In this document: one piece after another, positions 1 through 5,777 of the stretch | Layout: each line of letters opens with the position of its first letter | How positions within the stretch are numbered: position 1 is the first letter of the stretch | From: Chloroflexota bacterium | GTDB lineage: Bacteria > Chloroflexota > Dormibacteria > CF-121 | Direction of reading: 5' to 3' | Assembly (NCBI GenBank): GCA_005889285.1 | Contig: VBFF01000126.1 | Span: forward strand, 1,290 to 7,138 | Length of the DNA stretch: 5,849 nt | Made by a program: the position numbers and the translations under genes | The notes under the pieces: model-generated | Seen by the model: only the letters and a program-made list of their open reading frames with translations | Told to the model about the DNA's origin: nothing | Database searches by the model: none

Positions 1-1223
1 GCGCCGCCGAGCTGGGCCCGGCGATCGAGTTCCTCGGCTACGTCCGGCAGCGACGCAACTACGACCGCCTCGCCCACGGGCTGGGCCGCTTCATCACCTA
101 CTACTTCAGCGTCAGCTCCACGATCGCGATCCTGCTGATCACGGTGCTGCTTGTCGGCTTCTGGGGTCATTTCTGGACCACGATCGTGACGATCGGGTGG
201 TGGCCGCTGTTCATCGAGGCCTGGACTTTCGTCCTGCAAGTCAGCCTCGCCTACCTCTGGTACTACACCTGGGAGCCGATGCGCGCCTTCAAGGGCGTGC
301 ACATGGCGATCGGCGGCTTACTGGCCGTCGCCTCCTTCCTGCAGGTCTACATGATCGACGTGATCGCCAGCTACATGCTGAGCCCCACCAACCCGCAGAA
401 TCCCGTCCGCCTCGCGCTGAACCCGACCTCGTACCCGCTGACCGTGCATCGGACTATCGGCAACCTCGCCTACATCGGCTTTGCCTTCGGGGGCTTCTGC
501 GCCATCCGCTATTTGCGGGCGAAGACCGCCGAGGACAGACGCTTCTACGACTGGGCCGGCAGTTTTGGGCTGCTCTGGGGCGTCTCCATGACGTTGCTCC
601 AGCCGGTGGTCGGCTACTCCTATGCCAAGGAGGTCCAGCTGCACAGCTATGGCAGCTGGTACAAGATGATGTTCGGGACGCTGAGCCCGGTGTTCCTCTG
701 GCAGATCACCTTGCTCGGGATCATGTTCCTCACCGCCACGCTGTATTTCGCCCGCCGTCTGCGCACGGACGAGGCACGTGGCTCGGGGATTCTCAAATTG
801 CTGTCGGTCGGAATGCTGCTGACCACCTTGTTGGCCGCCCAGCCCTACGCGCTCGGCTTCTCCTATGAGTCGGTAGCCGCCGCGGGCCTCAACCGGCCCT
901 TCTGGGAGGGCGGCCTGATCAATCCGCTGGGGTCGATGATCCCCTGGAAGGTGCTGGCACTGATGTTCTACACGCTGATCGCGATCGCGGCGGTGGTCTG
1001 GTACCTGCGCGGCCTGCCGGGTGTGGTCTGGGGCAGGGCGCGGCGTGGTGAGCAGCGAATCCTGATGTTGATGACTATCTTGACGATGATGATGATGGTG
1101 ACCATGGGCTTCATCCGTGAGAACAGCCGGGGACCGTTCCTGATCTCCGGCGAGATGACGATCCAGGGCCAGCAAGACGTGCAAAGCCCCCAGCCGACGC
1201 CGACGCCGCAGTCGAGTCCGTAG
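1..1223 (+). CDS. cydA: Divergent cytochrome bd-like oxidase subunit I (CydA family), 5'-truncated
   Basis: This is an integral membrane protein of the cytochrome bd oxidase family, whose classical members oxidise quinol and reduce oxygen to water. The frame is open from base 3 and gives 406 visible residues. The GTG at 144 is not the true start, because family-like sequence (RFITYYFSVSSTIA, visible residues 29-42) precedes it. I estimate that about 40 N-terminal residues, including the region of the E. coli His19 haem ligand, lie outside the window. About nine hydrophobic helices are visible. By eye, His149 (LTVHRTIGN) aligns with E. coli His186 and Met321 (LALMFYT) with Met393, the low-spin b558 ligands. 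Glu72 (PLFIEAW) aligns with Glu99, and Glu373 in GFIRENSRGPF with Glu445 of the GWxxxExGRQPW motif. The position of E. coli Glu107 appears to be Val80, and the Q-loop region is unlike the E. coli one. The C-terminus is a Pro/Gln/Thr/Ser-rich tail. The protein may belong to a divergent bd-like subfamily rather than canonical CydA. No cydB is visible. Confidence 0.8.
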   Translation, partial: AAELGPAIEFLGYVRQRRNYDRLAHGLGRFITYYFSVSSTIAILLITVLLVGFWGHFWTTIVTIGWWPLFIEAWTFVLQVSLAYLWYYTWEPMRAFKGVHMAIGGLLAVASFLQVYMIDVIASYMLSPTNPQNPVRLALNPTSYPLTVHRTIGNLAYIGFAFGGFCAIRYLRAKTAEDRRFYDWAGSFGLLWGVSMTLLQPVVGYSYAKEVQLHSYGSWYKMMFGTLSPVFLWQITLLGIMFLTATLYFARRLRTDEARGSGILKLLSVGMLLTTLLAAQPYALGFSYESVAAAGLNRPFWEGGLINPLGSMIPWKVLALMFYTLIAIAAVVWYLRGLPGVVWGRARRGEQRILMLMTILTMMMMVTMGFIRENSRGPFLISGEMTIQGQQDVQSPQPTPTPQSSP

Positions 1224-1240
1224 CTGAGGGTGGGGGCTAC
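1220..1240. terminator. Small inverted repeat between convergent stop codons, possible weak terminator
   Basis: GTAGC (1220-1224) and GCTAC (1236-1240) form a perfect 5-bp stem around an 11-base G-rich loop. Each arm contains the TAG stop of one convergent gene: 1221-1223 for the oxidase and 1239-1237 for the protease. There is no T-tract on either side, so it does not look like a canonical intrinsic terminator. It may act with Rho, or it may be a coincidence of facing TAG codons. It is the only candidate terminator structure in the 13-bp convergent gap. Confidence 0.2.
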
Positions 1241-2415
1241 ATGGCGCAGGGCCCGATCGAGACCGCCTCGGTCCGTCCCTGGGCCTGATCGATATCCGGT
1301 TGCACCTCGGCGTCGGTCAGCGCGTACGCCTGACCCGGCTGGCTGGTGGAGGCGGCGAAGATGACGCCCACGACGTTGCCGTCGAGGTCCACCAATGGTC
1401 CGCCCGAGTTCCCCGGCTGGACCTCGGCTTGCGTGATCCATATGTTCCGGACCACCAGGTTTTGTCCATAGATGTCACGGCCCTCCGCTCTCACCTGGCC
1501 GTTGACCACGGCCGGCTTAACCTGCTCACCGCCACCACCCGGGTAGCCGATCGCCGCCCCCTGGGTGCCAGGGTGCGCGGCCGCCTGGCTGAGGGGAATC
1601 AGCGCGAGCCTCGGCACGTACAGGATGGCCACGTCACGTTCGGGGTCGAAGAGGACGACCCGCGCACTCAGGCCACGCCCGCTGGCACTCAGCACCGTCG
1701 TCCCCTGCGTGCCCGCCACCACGTGAGCATTCGTCAACACCATGCCGGGGCCGACCGGGAAACCGCTGCCGAAGACGATGCCACCGCAGCCCAGGCCACG
1801 AATCTTCAGCGTTCCCGAAGCGGCGGCCTGGATACCGGGTGTGTTGACCGAGGCCGGCAGGGGCTGAGGAGATGGAGCAATCGGCTCCAGGCCGGCGAAC
1901 GCCGCCGGGAAGTTGACTCCCGCGATGATCGCCTCGACCCGCGCCAGGAAGGCCGGCGGCTTGGGAAACACCGAATCCAGGGTCCGTAGGATGGCTGACC
2001 GCTGGATCGCGCTTGCCACCTGGGGTGTCGGAACCCGGGCAAGGCTCAGCCCAAGGAACCAGGAAACCGAGAGCAGCGCGAGAGCCGAGAAAACGGCGCC
2101 GGTGATACTGTCGATCCGGCCGCTCTGCGGGCGCGCCAGCAGCCGGAGGCGGATCGGCTCGCCAACCCAGTAGCCCACGCTGCTGCCGGCGGCACCGAGG
2201 ACGACCAGCACCAGCACCGCCATCAGCGAGCGCAACGTCCCATCAGAAAGCTTGAGGGCGTCCATCAGGACCGGCGCCAGGGTGGCACCGATGATGACAC
2301 CGAGCACGAGGCCGGCGTATTGAGCCAGCGAGAGCCAGAAGCCACGCCGGTAGCCGCTGCTGACGGCGAACACGAGTGCCACCAGGATGAGGAGGTCGAT
2401 GATGGTGAAGCGCAT
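1237..2415 (-). CDS. marP: MarP-like membrane-anchored trypsin-fold serine protease with CvpA domain
   Basis: The 392-residue protein has an N-terminal CvpA-type membrane domain with four predicted helices (about 5-22, 30-52, 63-83, 103-125). A Pro/Ala-rich linker follows (about 127-200), then an extracytoplasmic chymotrypsin-fold protease domain. The catalytic triad is visible as His231 (TNAHVV), Asp261 (ERDVAIL) and Ser337 (PGNSGGPL). Cys210 just before the protease domain and Cys390 near the C-terminus match, in place and spacing, the disulfide of Mycobacterium tuberculosis MarP (Rv3671c). That protein is about 397 residues long, with triad 235/264/343 and disulfide 214/395 as I recall them. 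MarP supports survival in acid and oxidative stress and acts on cell-wall substrates; the substrate here is unknown. The ATG shares its A with the TGA of the upstream ferredoxin gene (TGATG), which implies translational coupling. I see no clear Shine-Dalgarno sequence. It is the last gene of the operon. Confidence 0.88.
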   Translation of the reverse strand: MRFTIIDLLILVALVFAVSSGYRRGFWLSLAQYAGLVLGVIIGATLAPVLMDALKLSDGTLRSLMAVLVLVVLGAAGSSVGYWVGEPIRLRLLARPQSGRIDSITGAVFSALALLSVSWFLGLSLARVPTPQVASAIQRSAILRTLDSVFPKPPAFLARVEAIIAGVNFPAAFAGLEPIAPSPQPLPASVNTPGIQAAASGTLKIRGLGCGGIVFGSGFPVGPGMVLTNAHVVAGTQGTTVLSASGRGLSARVVLFDPERDVAILYVPRLALIPLSQAAAHPGTQGAAIGYPGGGGEQVKPAVVNGQVRAEGRDIYGQNLVVRNIWITQAEVQPGNSGGPLVDLDGNVVGVIFAASTSQPGQAYALTDAEVQPDIDQAQGRTEAVSIGPCAM

Positions 2416-2681
2416 CAGGCGTGGACTCGAAGGTCGCTGCGCGGTTTACCGACACAGATCAGTGCGTAGCCCTCCGCCAGCTCCTCGTTACTGATCAACC
2501 ACGCGTCGGTCTGGTCGATGATGCCGTCGACCTTGACCATGCACGTCTTGCAGCGGCCTTTTCGGCAATCGAAGGCCAGCGGGAGGCCGGCCTGCAGCCC
2601 GGCGCCAAGAATGCCTTCGTCCTCGGCCACATCAACCGTCTTCCCGCTCCGCACGAAGGTGACGTGAAAGGAGCGCGCCAT
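2415..2681 (-). CDS. 2Fe-2S ferredoxin, plant/cyanobacterial type
   Basis: This 88-residue small electron-transfer protein has the plant-type cluster motif C-x4-C-x2-C-x28-C. The four ligands are Cys39, Cys44 and Cys47 (FDCRKGRCKTC) and Cys76 (ALICVG). The surrounding text is family-typical: a beta-grasp start, a GxxxLxAGLxxGLPL-like helix before the cluster, GIIDQTDAWLI, and GYALICVGKPRSDL. Length is normal for a single-domain ferredoxin and no reductase domain is fused. It is probably cytoplasmic, since there is no signal peptide. The start codon shares a base with the stop of the upstream membrane-protein gene, and its own stop shares a base with the marP start, so three genes are tightly coupled. 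Its redox partner is unknown; nothing nearby is an obvious reductase or oxygenase. Placement after dnaJ is uncommon. Confidence 0.92.
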   Translation of the reverse strand: MARSFHVTFVRSGKTVDVAEDEGILGAGLQAGLPLAFDCRKGRCKTCMVKVDGIIDQTDAWLISNEELAEGYALICVGKPRSDLRVHA

Positions 2682-2878
2682 CAGCGACTCTTGATCGCGG
2701 TGATGATGCGATAGAGGTACTCGCCGGCGGCCACCAGCGCGATCAGCACCCCGAGTGCGACCAGGCGCGGGCGCAGCCAGCCCCGGTAGAAGCTGCCGCG
2801 CCAGGCTGGGCCGATCAGCAGGCCCATCACGACGGCGACCGCGACGATCAACAGGACGATGCGAAACGCCGTCGACAC
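2681..2878 (-). CDS. Small two-helix membrane protein, function unknown
   Basis: I do not recognise this 65-residue protein. It has two strongly hydrophobic segments (about residues 5-23 and 39-57). The segment between them is basic and aromatic (WRGSFYRGWLRPR), and the tail is short and basic (IKSR). By the positive-inside rule, the loop and C-terminus pull in the same direction, so topology is unclear. The start chosen is GTG at 2878, 31 bp after the dnaJ stop. The frame is open further upstream into dnaJ, but no better start is apparent. A start at internal Met18 would remove most of helix 1. The stop TGA shares its A with the ferredoxin ATG (TGATG). This overlap, repeated at the next junction, is the best evidence that the gene is translated. 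It could be a membrane anchor or partner for the ferredoxin or the MarP-like protease; that is inference from context only. Confidence 0.7.
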   Translation of the reverse strand: MSTAFRIVLLIVAVAVVMGLLIGPAWRGSFYRGWLRPRLVALGVLIALVAAGEYLYRIITAIKSR

Positions 2879-2909
2879 CGCGCCTAGTCTACGGAACCTC
2901 GAGCGGTCG

Positions 2910-4028
2910 CTACTCGAGCCCGATGACGTGCTTGAACTTGTCGAAAAAGCCCTTCTCGATCTGCTGCGGTTTGCCGCTGACGCCGCCCAGCTGGCGCAAC
3001 GCCTGCCTCTGCTCCTCGGTCAGATTGGTGGGAATCACGACGCGGACAAAGACCAGCTGGTCGCCCCGACGCCCGGTCCGCACGTGCGGGACGCCACGAC
3101 CGTGGATGCGGATCGTCTTTCCATACTGGGTGCCGGGCGGTATGTCGATCTGCTGGGGACCGTCCACCGTTGGGATTTCCACCGTGTCACCCAGGGCGGC
3201 TTGTGCCACGCTCAGGGGCAGCTCATAGACGACGTCGGTGCCGTTCCGCTTCAACACCGCGTGGGGCTTGACCTGGATGACGATGTACAGGTCACCGGCG
3301 GCACCCCCACGCGGACCGACCTCGCCTTCACCGCTGAGGCGAATCTGCGAGCCACTGTCGACGCCGCCAGGGATGCTGACCCGAACTTTCTTTTCGCCGG
3401 GACGGTGGCCGCTGCCGGCGCAAGTCCGGCAGGGTTTCTCGATGACCTTCCCCTCGCCGTTGCAACGCGGGCAGGTGGCGACGTTGACGATCTGTCCGAA
3501 AATCGACTGCGTCGCCCGCCGCACCTGGCCGGCGCCGCGGCACTGCGGGCAGGTCTGCGGCGATGTCCCCGTTTCCGCGCCCGTTCCCTGGCAGGCCGAG
3601 CAGGGCTCGGCCCGTGGGATGGTGAGCTCGCGCTCGACGCCGAAGATCGCTTCTTCGAATGTCAGCCGCAGGTCGAGTCGAAGGTCGGCGCCCCGCCGCG
3701 GTCCGGTCCGCCCGCGTCCGGCTGCCTGGCCGAAGAACATGTCGAAGATGTCGTTGATGCCGCCGAACCCCGCGCCACCGAAGTCAAAACCGGGCATGCC
3801 CTGCGTGCCGGCGTGGCCAAAGCTGTCATAGCGCTGCCGCTTAGATTGGTCGCTCAGGACCTCGTAGGCCTCATTGACTTCCTTGAAGCGGGCCTCGGCT
3901 TGCGGATCATTCGGATTGCGATCCGGGTGAAACTGGAGCGCGAGTTTGCGGTAGGCGCGCTTCAACTCTTCGGCGGTGGCCGTCCGAGAAACGCCGAGGA
4001 CCTCGTAGTAATCCCGCTTGATCGCCAT
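2910..4028 (-). CDS. dnaJ: Chaperone protein DnaJ (type I Hsp40)
   Basis: This co-chaperone delivers unfolded clients to DnaK and stimulates its ATPase through the J-domain. The 372 residues are full length for the family. The J-domain covers about 1-70, starting [14 protein letters not shown], with the essential HPD at 34-36. A short Gly/Phe-rich region spans about 71-100. The zinc-binding region carries four CxxCxGxG repeats at 143-150, 160-167, 186-193 and 200-207, all eight cysteines intact. The C-terminal substrate-binding barrels follow, and the protein ends with the common GFFDKFK-type tail. The ATG at 4028 lies 9 bp after the grpE stop with no clear Shine-Dalgarno sequence, so translation may depend on the upstream gene. 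It sits in hrcA-grpE-dnaJ order; dnaK is not between grpE and dnaJ and is presumably elsewhere. Confidence 0.98.
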   Translation of the reverse strand: MAIKRDYYEVLGVSRTATAEELKRAYRKLALQFHPDRNPNDPQAEARFKEVNEAYEVLSDQSKRQRYDSFGHAGTQGMPGFDFGGAGFGGINDIFDMFFGQAAGRGRTGPRRGADLRLDLRLTFEEAIFGVERELTIPRAEPCSACQGTGAETGTSPQTCPQCRGAGQVRRATQSIFGQIVNVATCPRCNGEGKVIEKPCRTCAGSGHRPGEKKVRVSIPGGVDSGSQIRLSGEGEVGPRGGAAGDLYIVIQVKPHAVLKRNGTDVVYELPLSVAQAALGDTVEIPTVDGPQQIDIPPGTQYGKTIRIHGRGVPHVRTGRRGDQLVFVRVVIPTNLTEEQRQALRQLGGVSGKPQQIEKGFFDKFKHVIGLE

Positions 4029-4037
4029 ACGTTGGTG

Positions 4038-4655
4038 CTAGGACTTTAACGCGCGAGGGTGAGCAACCTTCACCAGCGTCGGACGGAGCACGCGCTCGTG
4101 AAGCCGGTAACCGGGTTGCATTTCCTCGACGATGGTGCCCTCTTCGTGCTCGTCGGTCTCCTCCCTTGCAATCGCCTCGTGCTGCGAAGGATCGAATTTT
4201 TCACCAACGGCCGGAATCGGCGAAACGCCCTGCGCCTGCAGCGTGTCCTCGAACTGGCGTACCACCATCCGCAGACCATCGAACCAGTTTCGGTCGATGC
4301 CCTCGGGAGCATGGTCCAGAGCGCGGCGCAGATTGTCGAGGATGGGAAGCAACTTGCGCAGCAGCTCCTCGTTGGCATACTGCGTGCGGTCGGCGAGCTC
4401 CTGACGGGTGCGCCGCTTGTAATTCTCGAAGTCAGCGGCGAGCCGTTGATAGCGGGCGAAGTTCGCCTGTGCCTCATCGCGCGCCGCCTGAAGCTCCGGA
4501 TCGACGCTGGGCTGATCCTGGCCCGCGCCCTCCTTCTCGGCATCGACGGCTGAGCTGGCCCGGGAGTCGACGACACCAGGGCGGCCCTTTTGCCCGCCTG
4601 GCTCCGGCTGGTCGGGGGATCGGTGCTGGGGTGGCATGTCTTGCTTTTTACCCAT
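4038..4655 (-). CDS. grpE: Nucleotide exchange factor GrpE
   Basis: GrpE releases ADP from DnaK and so resets the chaperone cycle. The 205-residue protein has a low-complexity, charged and Pro-rich N-terminus (about 1-50). The long coiled-coil helix covers about 52-105 (ARYQRLAADFENYKRR), and a compact C-terminal beta domain follows. The family signature is clear in VGEKFDPSQHEAI (150-162) and in GYRLHERVLRPTLVKVA (182-198). Length is typical. The ATG at 4655 lies 16 bp after the hrcA stop; Met7 is an alternative start and would not affect the folded part. No strong Shine-Dalgarno sequence is seen. It is the second gene of the HrcA-controlled operon. Confidence 0.98.
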   Translation of the reverse strand: MGKKQDMPPQHRSPDQPEPGGQKGRPGVVDSRASSAVDAEKEGAGQDQPSVDPELQAARDEAQANFARYQRLAADFENYKRRTRQELADRTQYANEELLRKLLPILDNLRRALDHAPEGIDRNWFDGLRMVVRQFEDTLQAQGVSPIPAVGEKFDPSQHEAIAREETDEHEEGTIVEEMQPGYRLHERVLRPTLVKVAHPRALKS

Positions 4656-4671
4656 AGGCCAAGCCGGCGAA

Positions 4672-5712
4672 TCAGTTGCCGAGGTGGGCGAGCACGTCGG
4701 AGGTGGCGTGGCTCACGAGCCGTACGCGGGCCACCACCTGGCCATAGTGCATGCGAGTCGGGCCGATCACCCCGATCGTGCCCCGCACCCGATCGGCCAT
4801 CTTGTAGGTAGTCAGCACCAGGCTGCATTCGCGCAGCCCGCTGCTGGTGTTCTCGCGCCCGATGACGATCTCGACATCCTTGTCGAACTCCACCTGCTGC
4901 AGGATGCTCGCCAGCTGGGCGCCCTGCTCGAGCAATTCCATGAGCTCTTCCAGGCGGCCAACCTCAACGAACTCTGGGTGGCGGAGCAGGTTGCGCACGC
5001 CGTCATGCAGGACCACCGTTTGTCGCTGCGCTTGATGGGTGGTGATCGAATCGATCAGCCGCTCGATGATCCGGCGCTGCTCAGCCCGGTCTGGACCAAG
5101 CTGATCTAACCGCCCCGAAAGTTCGTCGGCGGTCTGGCCCTTGACCTTCTGGTTCAGCATGGCGGCCATCCGGCTCAGATCCTCCTGGATGGTGGCCCGC
5201 TCGAGATGGACGACCTGCTGCTTGATCAGGTTGCCTTCTAGCACGAGGATGATCAGCACCGACTGCGGCTCGAGCGAGACGAGGTCAATGTGCTTGATTC
5301 GGGACTCGCTGACCTCGGGAGCGGTGACCAGCGAGACGTTCTCGGTGACGAGGGACAGCACCATCGCCGCCTTCTCCAGGATGCCGTCGACGCTGCGCGG
5401 CGCGCTCTCAAACTCCTGTTTGACGGTCCGCCGGATGGTGGGCGAGGCGGCTTCCGCTTCCATGAGGAAGTCGACGAAATACCGGTAGCCGCGGTCGGTC
5501 GGGATGCGGCCGGCCGAGGTGTGCGGCTGCTGCAGGTACCCGGTGCCGACCAGGTCGGCCAGCTCGTTGCGGATGGTGGCGGAGGAGAGCGCGATGAAGT
5601 ACTTGGCGGCGAGCACCTGGGAACCGACCGGCATCCCCGTCACGGTGTAGTCGGAGACGACGGCCTTCAGGATCTGCTGCTTGCGCTCGTCGAGCGGCGT
5701 GGGCTCCAGCAT
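4672..5712 (-). CDS. hrcA: Heat-inducible transcription repressor HrcA
   Basis: HrcA represses class I heat-shock genes by binding CIRCE operators, and in characterised species it needs GroEL to stay active. The 346-residue protein has the winged-helix DNA-binding domain at about 8-80. The recognition region is SSATIRNELADL (43-54), followed by the wing motif PHTSAGRIPTDRGYRYFVD (63-81). The central GAF-like and dimerisation regions follow, and the family's C-terminal motifs are present: GVRNLLRHPEF (238-248), IGRENTSSGLRECSLV (284-299) and GTIGVIGPTRMHYGQ (311-325). It is the first gene of the minus-strand operon. The ATG at 5712 follows the CIRCE operator by three bases, so it is almost certainly autoregulated. 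No normal Shine-Dalgarno sequence is visible, because that position is taken by the operator arm. Confidence 0.98.
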   Translation of the reverse strand: MLEPTPLDERKQQILKAVVSDYTVTGMPVGSQVLAAKYFIALSSATIRNELADLVGTGYLQQPHTSAGRIPTDRGYRYFVDFLMEAEAASPTIRRTVKQEFESAPRSVDGILEKAAMVLSLVTENVSLVTAPEVSESRIKHIDLVSLEPQSVLIILVLEGNLIKQQVVHLERATIQEDLSRMAAMLNQKVKGQTADELSGRLDQLGPDRAEQRRIIERLIDSITTHQAQRQTVVLHDGVRNLLRHPEFVEVGRLEELMELLEQGAQLASILQQVEFDKDVEIVIGRENTSSGLRECSLVLTTYKMADRVRGTIGVIGPTRMHYGQVVARVRLVSHATSDVLAHLGN

Positions 5713-5715
5713 GTT

Positions 5716-5742
5716 TTGGCAGTCTCGATCCGCGAGTGCTAA
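5716..5742 (-). promoter_or_regulatory. CIRCE operator (HrcA binding site)
   Basis: The consensus is TTAGCACTC-N9-GAGTGCTAA. Read on the minus strand, 5742-5734 is TTAGCACTC (9/9), then exactly nine bases, then 5724-5716 is GACTGCCAA (7/9). The total is 16 of 18 consensus positions. The perfect arm is promoter-proximal and overlaps the predicted transcription start near 5741. The degenerate arm lies three bases before the hrcA ATG. HrcA bound here should block transcription of hrcA-grpE-dnaJ and, if they are cotranscribed, the three downstream genes. It may also affect the divergent gene at 5771, whose start is 28 bp away. Confidence 0.93.
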
Positions 5743-5747
5743 CTCGG

Positions 5748-5777
5748 ATTGTACCGGCTATCCTCGGTCCATGCCCA
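5748..5777 (-). promoter_or_regulatory. Predicted sigma-70-type promoter of the hrcA operon
   Basis: On the minus strand the -10 box is TACAAT (5753-5748), 5/6 to TATAAT. A weak -35 candidate, TGGGCA (5777-5772), is 4/6 to TTGACA with an 18-bp spacer. The expected start of transcription, about 5741, falls in the first CIRCE arm, which is the usual arrangement for HrcA repression. The -10 is convincing because of this fit. The -35 is weak, and it overlaps the first codons of the divergent gene. Confidence 0.6.
5759..5764 (+). promoter_or_regulatory. Possible -10 box for a leaderless divergent transcript
   Basis: TATCCT fits the TAnnnT pattern. It ends six bases before the ATG at 5771, so transcription would start on or next to the A of the start codon. 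This agrees with the absence of any purine-rich Shine-Dalgarno sequence before that ATG. No -35 match is seen at the expected distance. This is a weak, context-based call. Confidence 0.25.

Noticed and set aside
144..146. GTG at 144 as the start of the oxidase gene
   Set aside because: The frame is open from base 3 and encodes a family-like helix before this codon, so the gene begins outside the window.
181..200. Repeated CGATC/GATCG words near the start of the window as a possible protein-binding palindrome
   Set aside because: They fall inside coding sequence, are explained by GC-rich codons for Ile, Asp and Arg, and form no longer ordered repeat.
197..868. 223-codon plus-strand frame inside the oxidase gene
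   Set aside because: It overlaps the oxidase in another frame, is Arg/Pro/His-rich and has no family motif.
318..1184. 288-codon open frame on the minus strand opposite the oxidase gene
   Set aside because: Its His/Gln/Arg-rich composition is typical of a shadow frame, and the plus strand encodes a clear membrane oxidase subunit here.
2859..4049. 396-codon open frame on the plus strand opposite dnaJ
   Set aside because: It is the antisense shadow of dnaJ in GC-rich DNA: it has no recognisable domain, while the minus strand has an intact DnaJ with all motifs.
4070..4828. 252-codon minus-strand frame overlapping grpE and the end of hrcA
   Set aside because: Both underlying genes are complete and recognisable in their own frames, and this frame has shadow-like Arg/Ser/Pro-rich composition.
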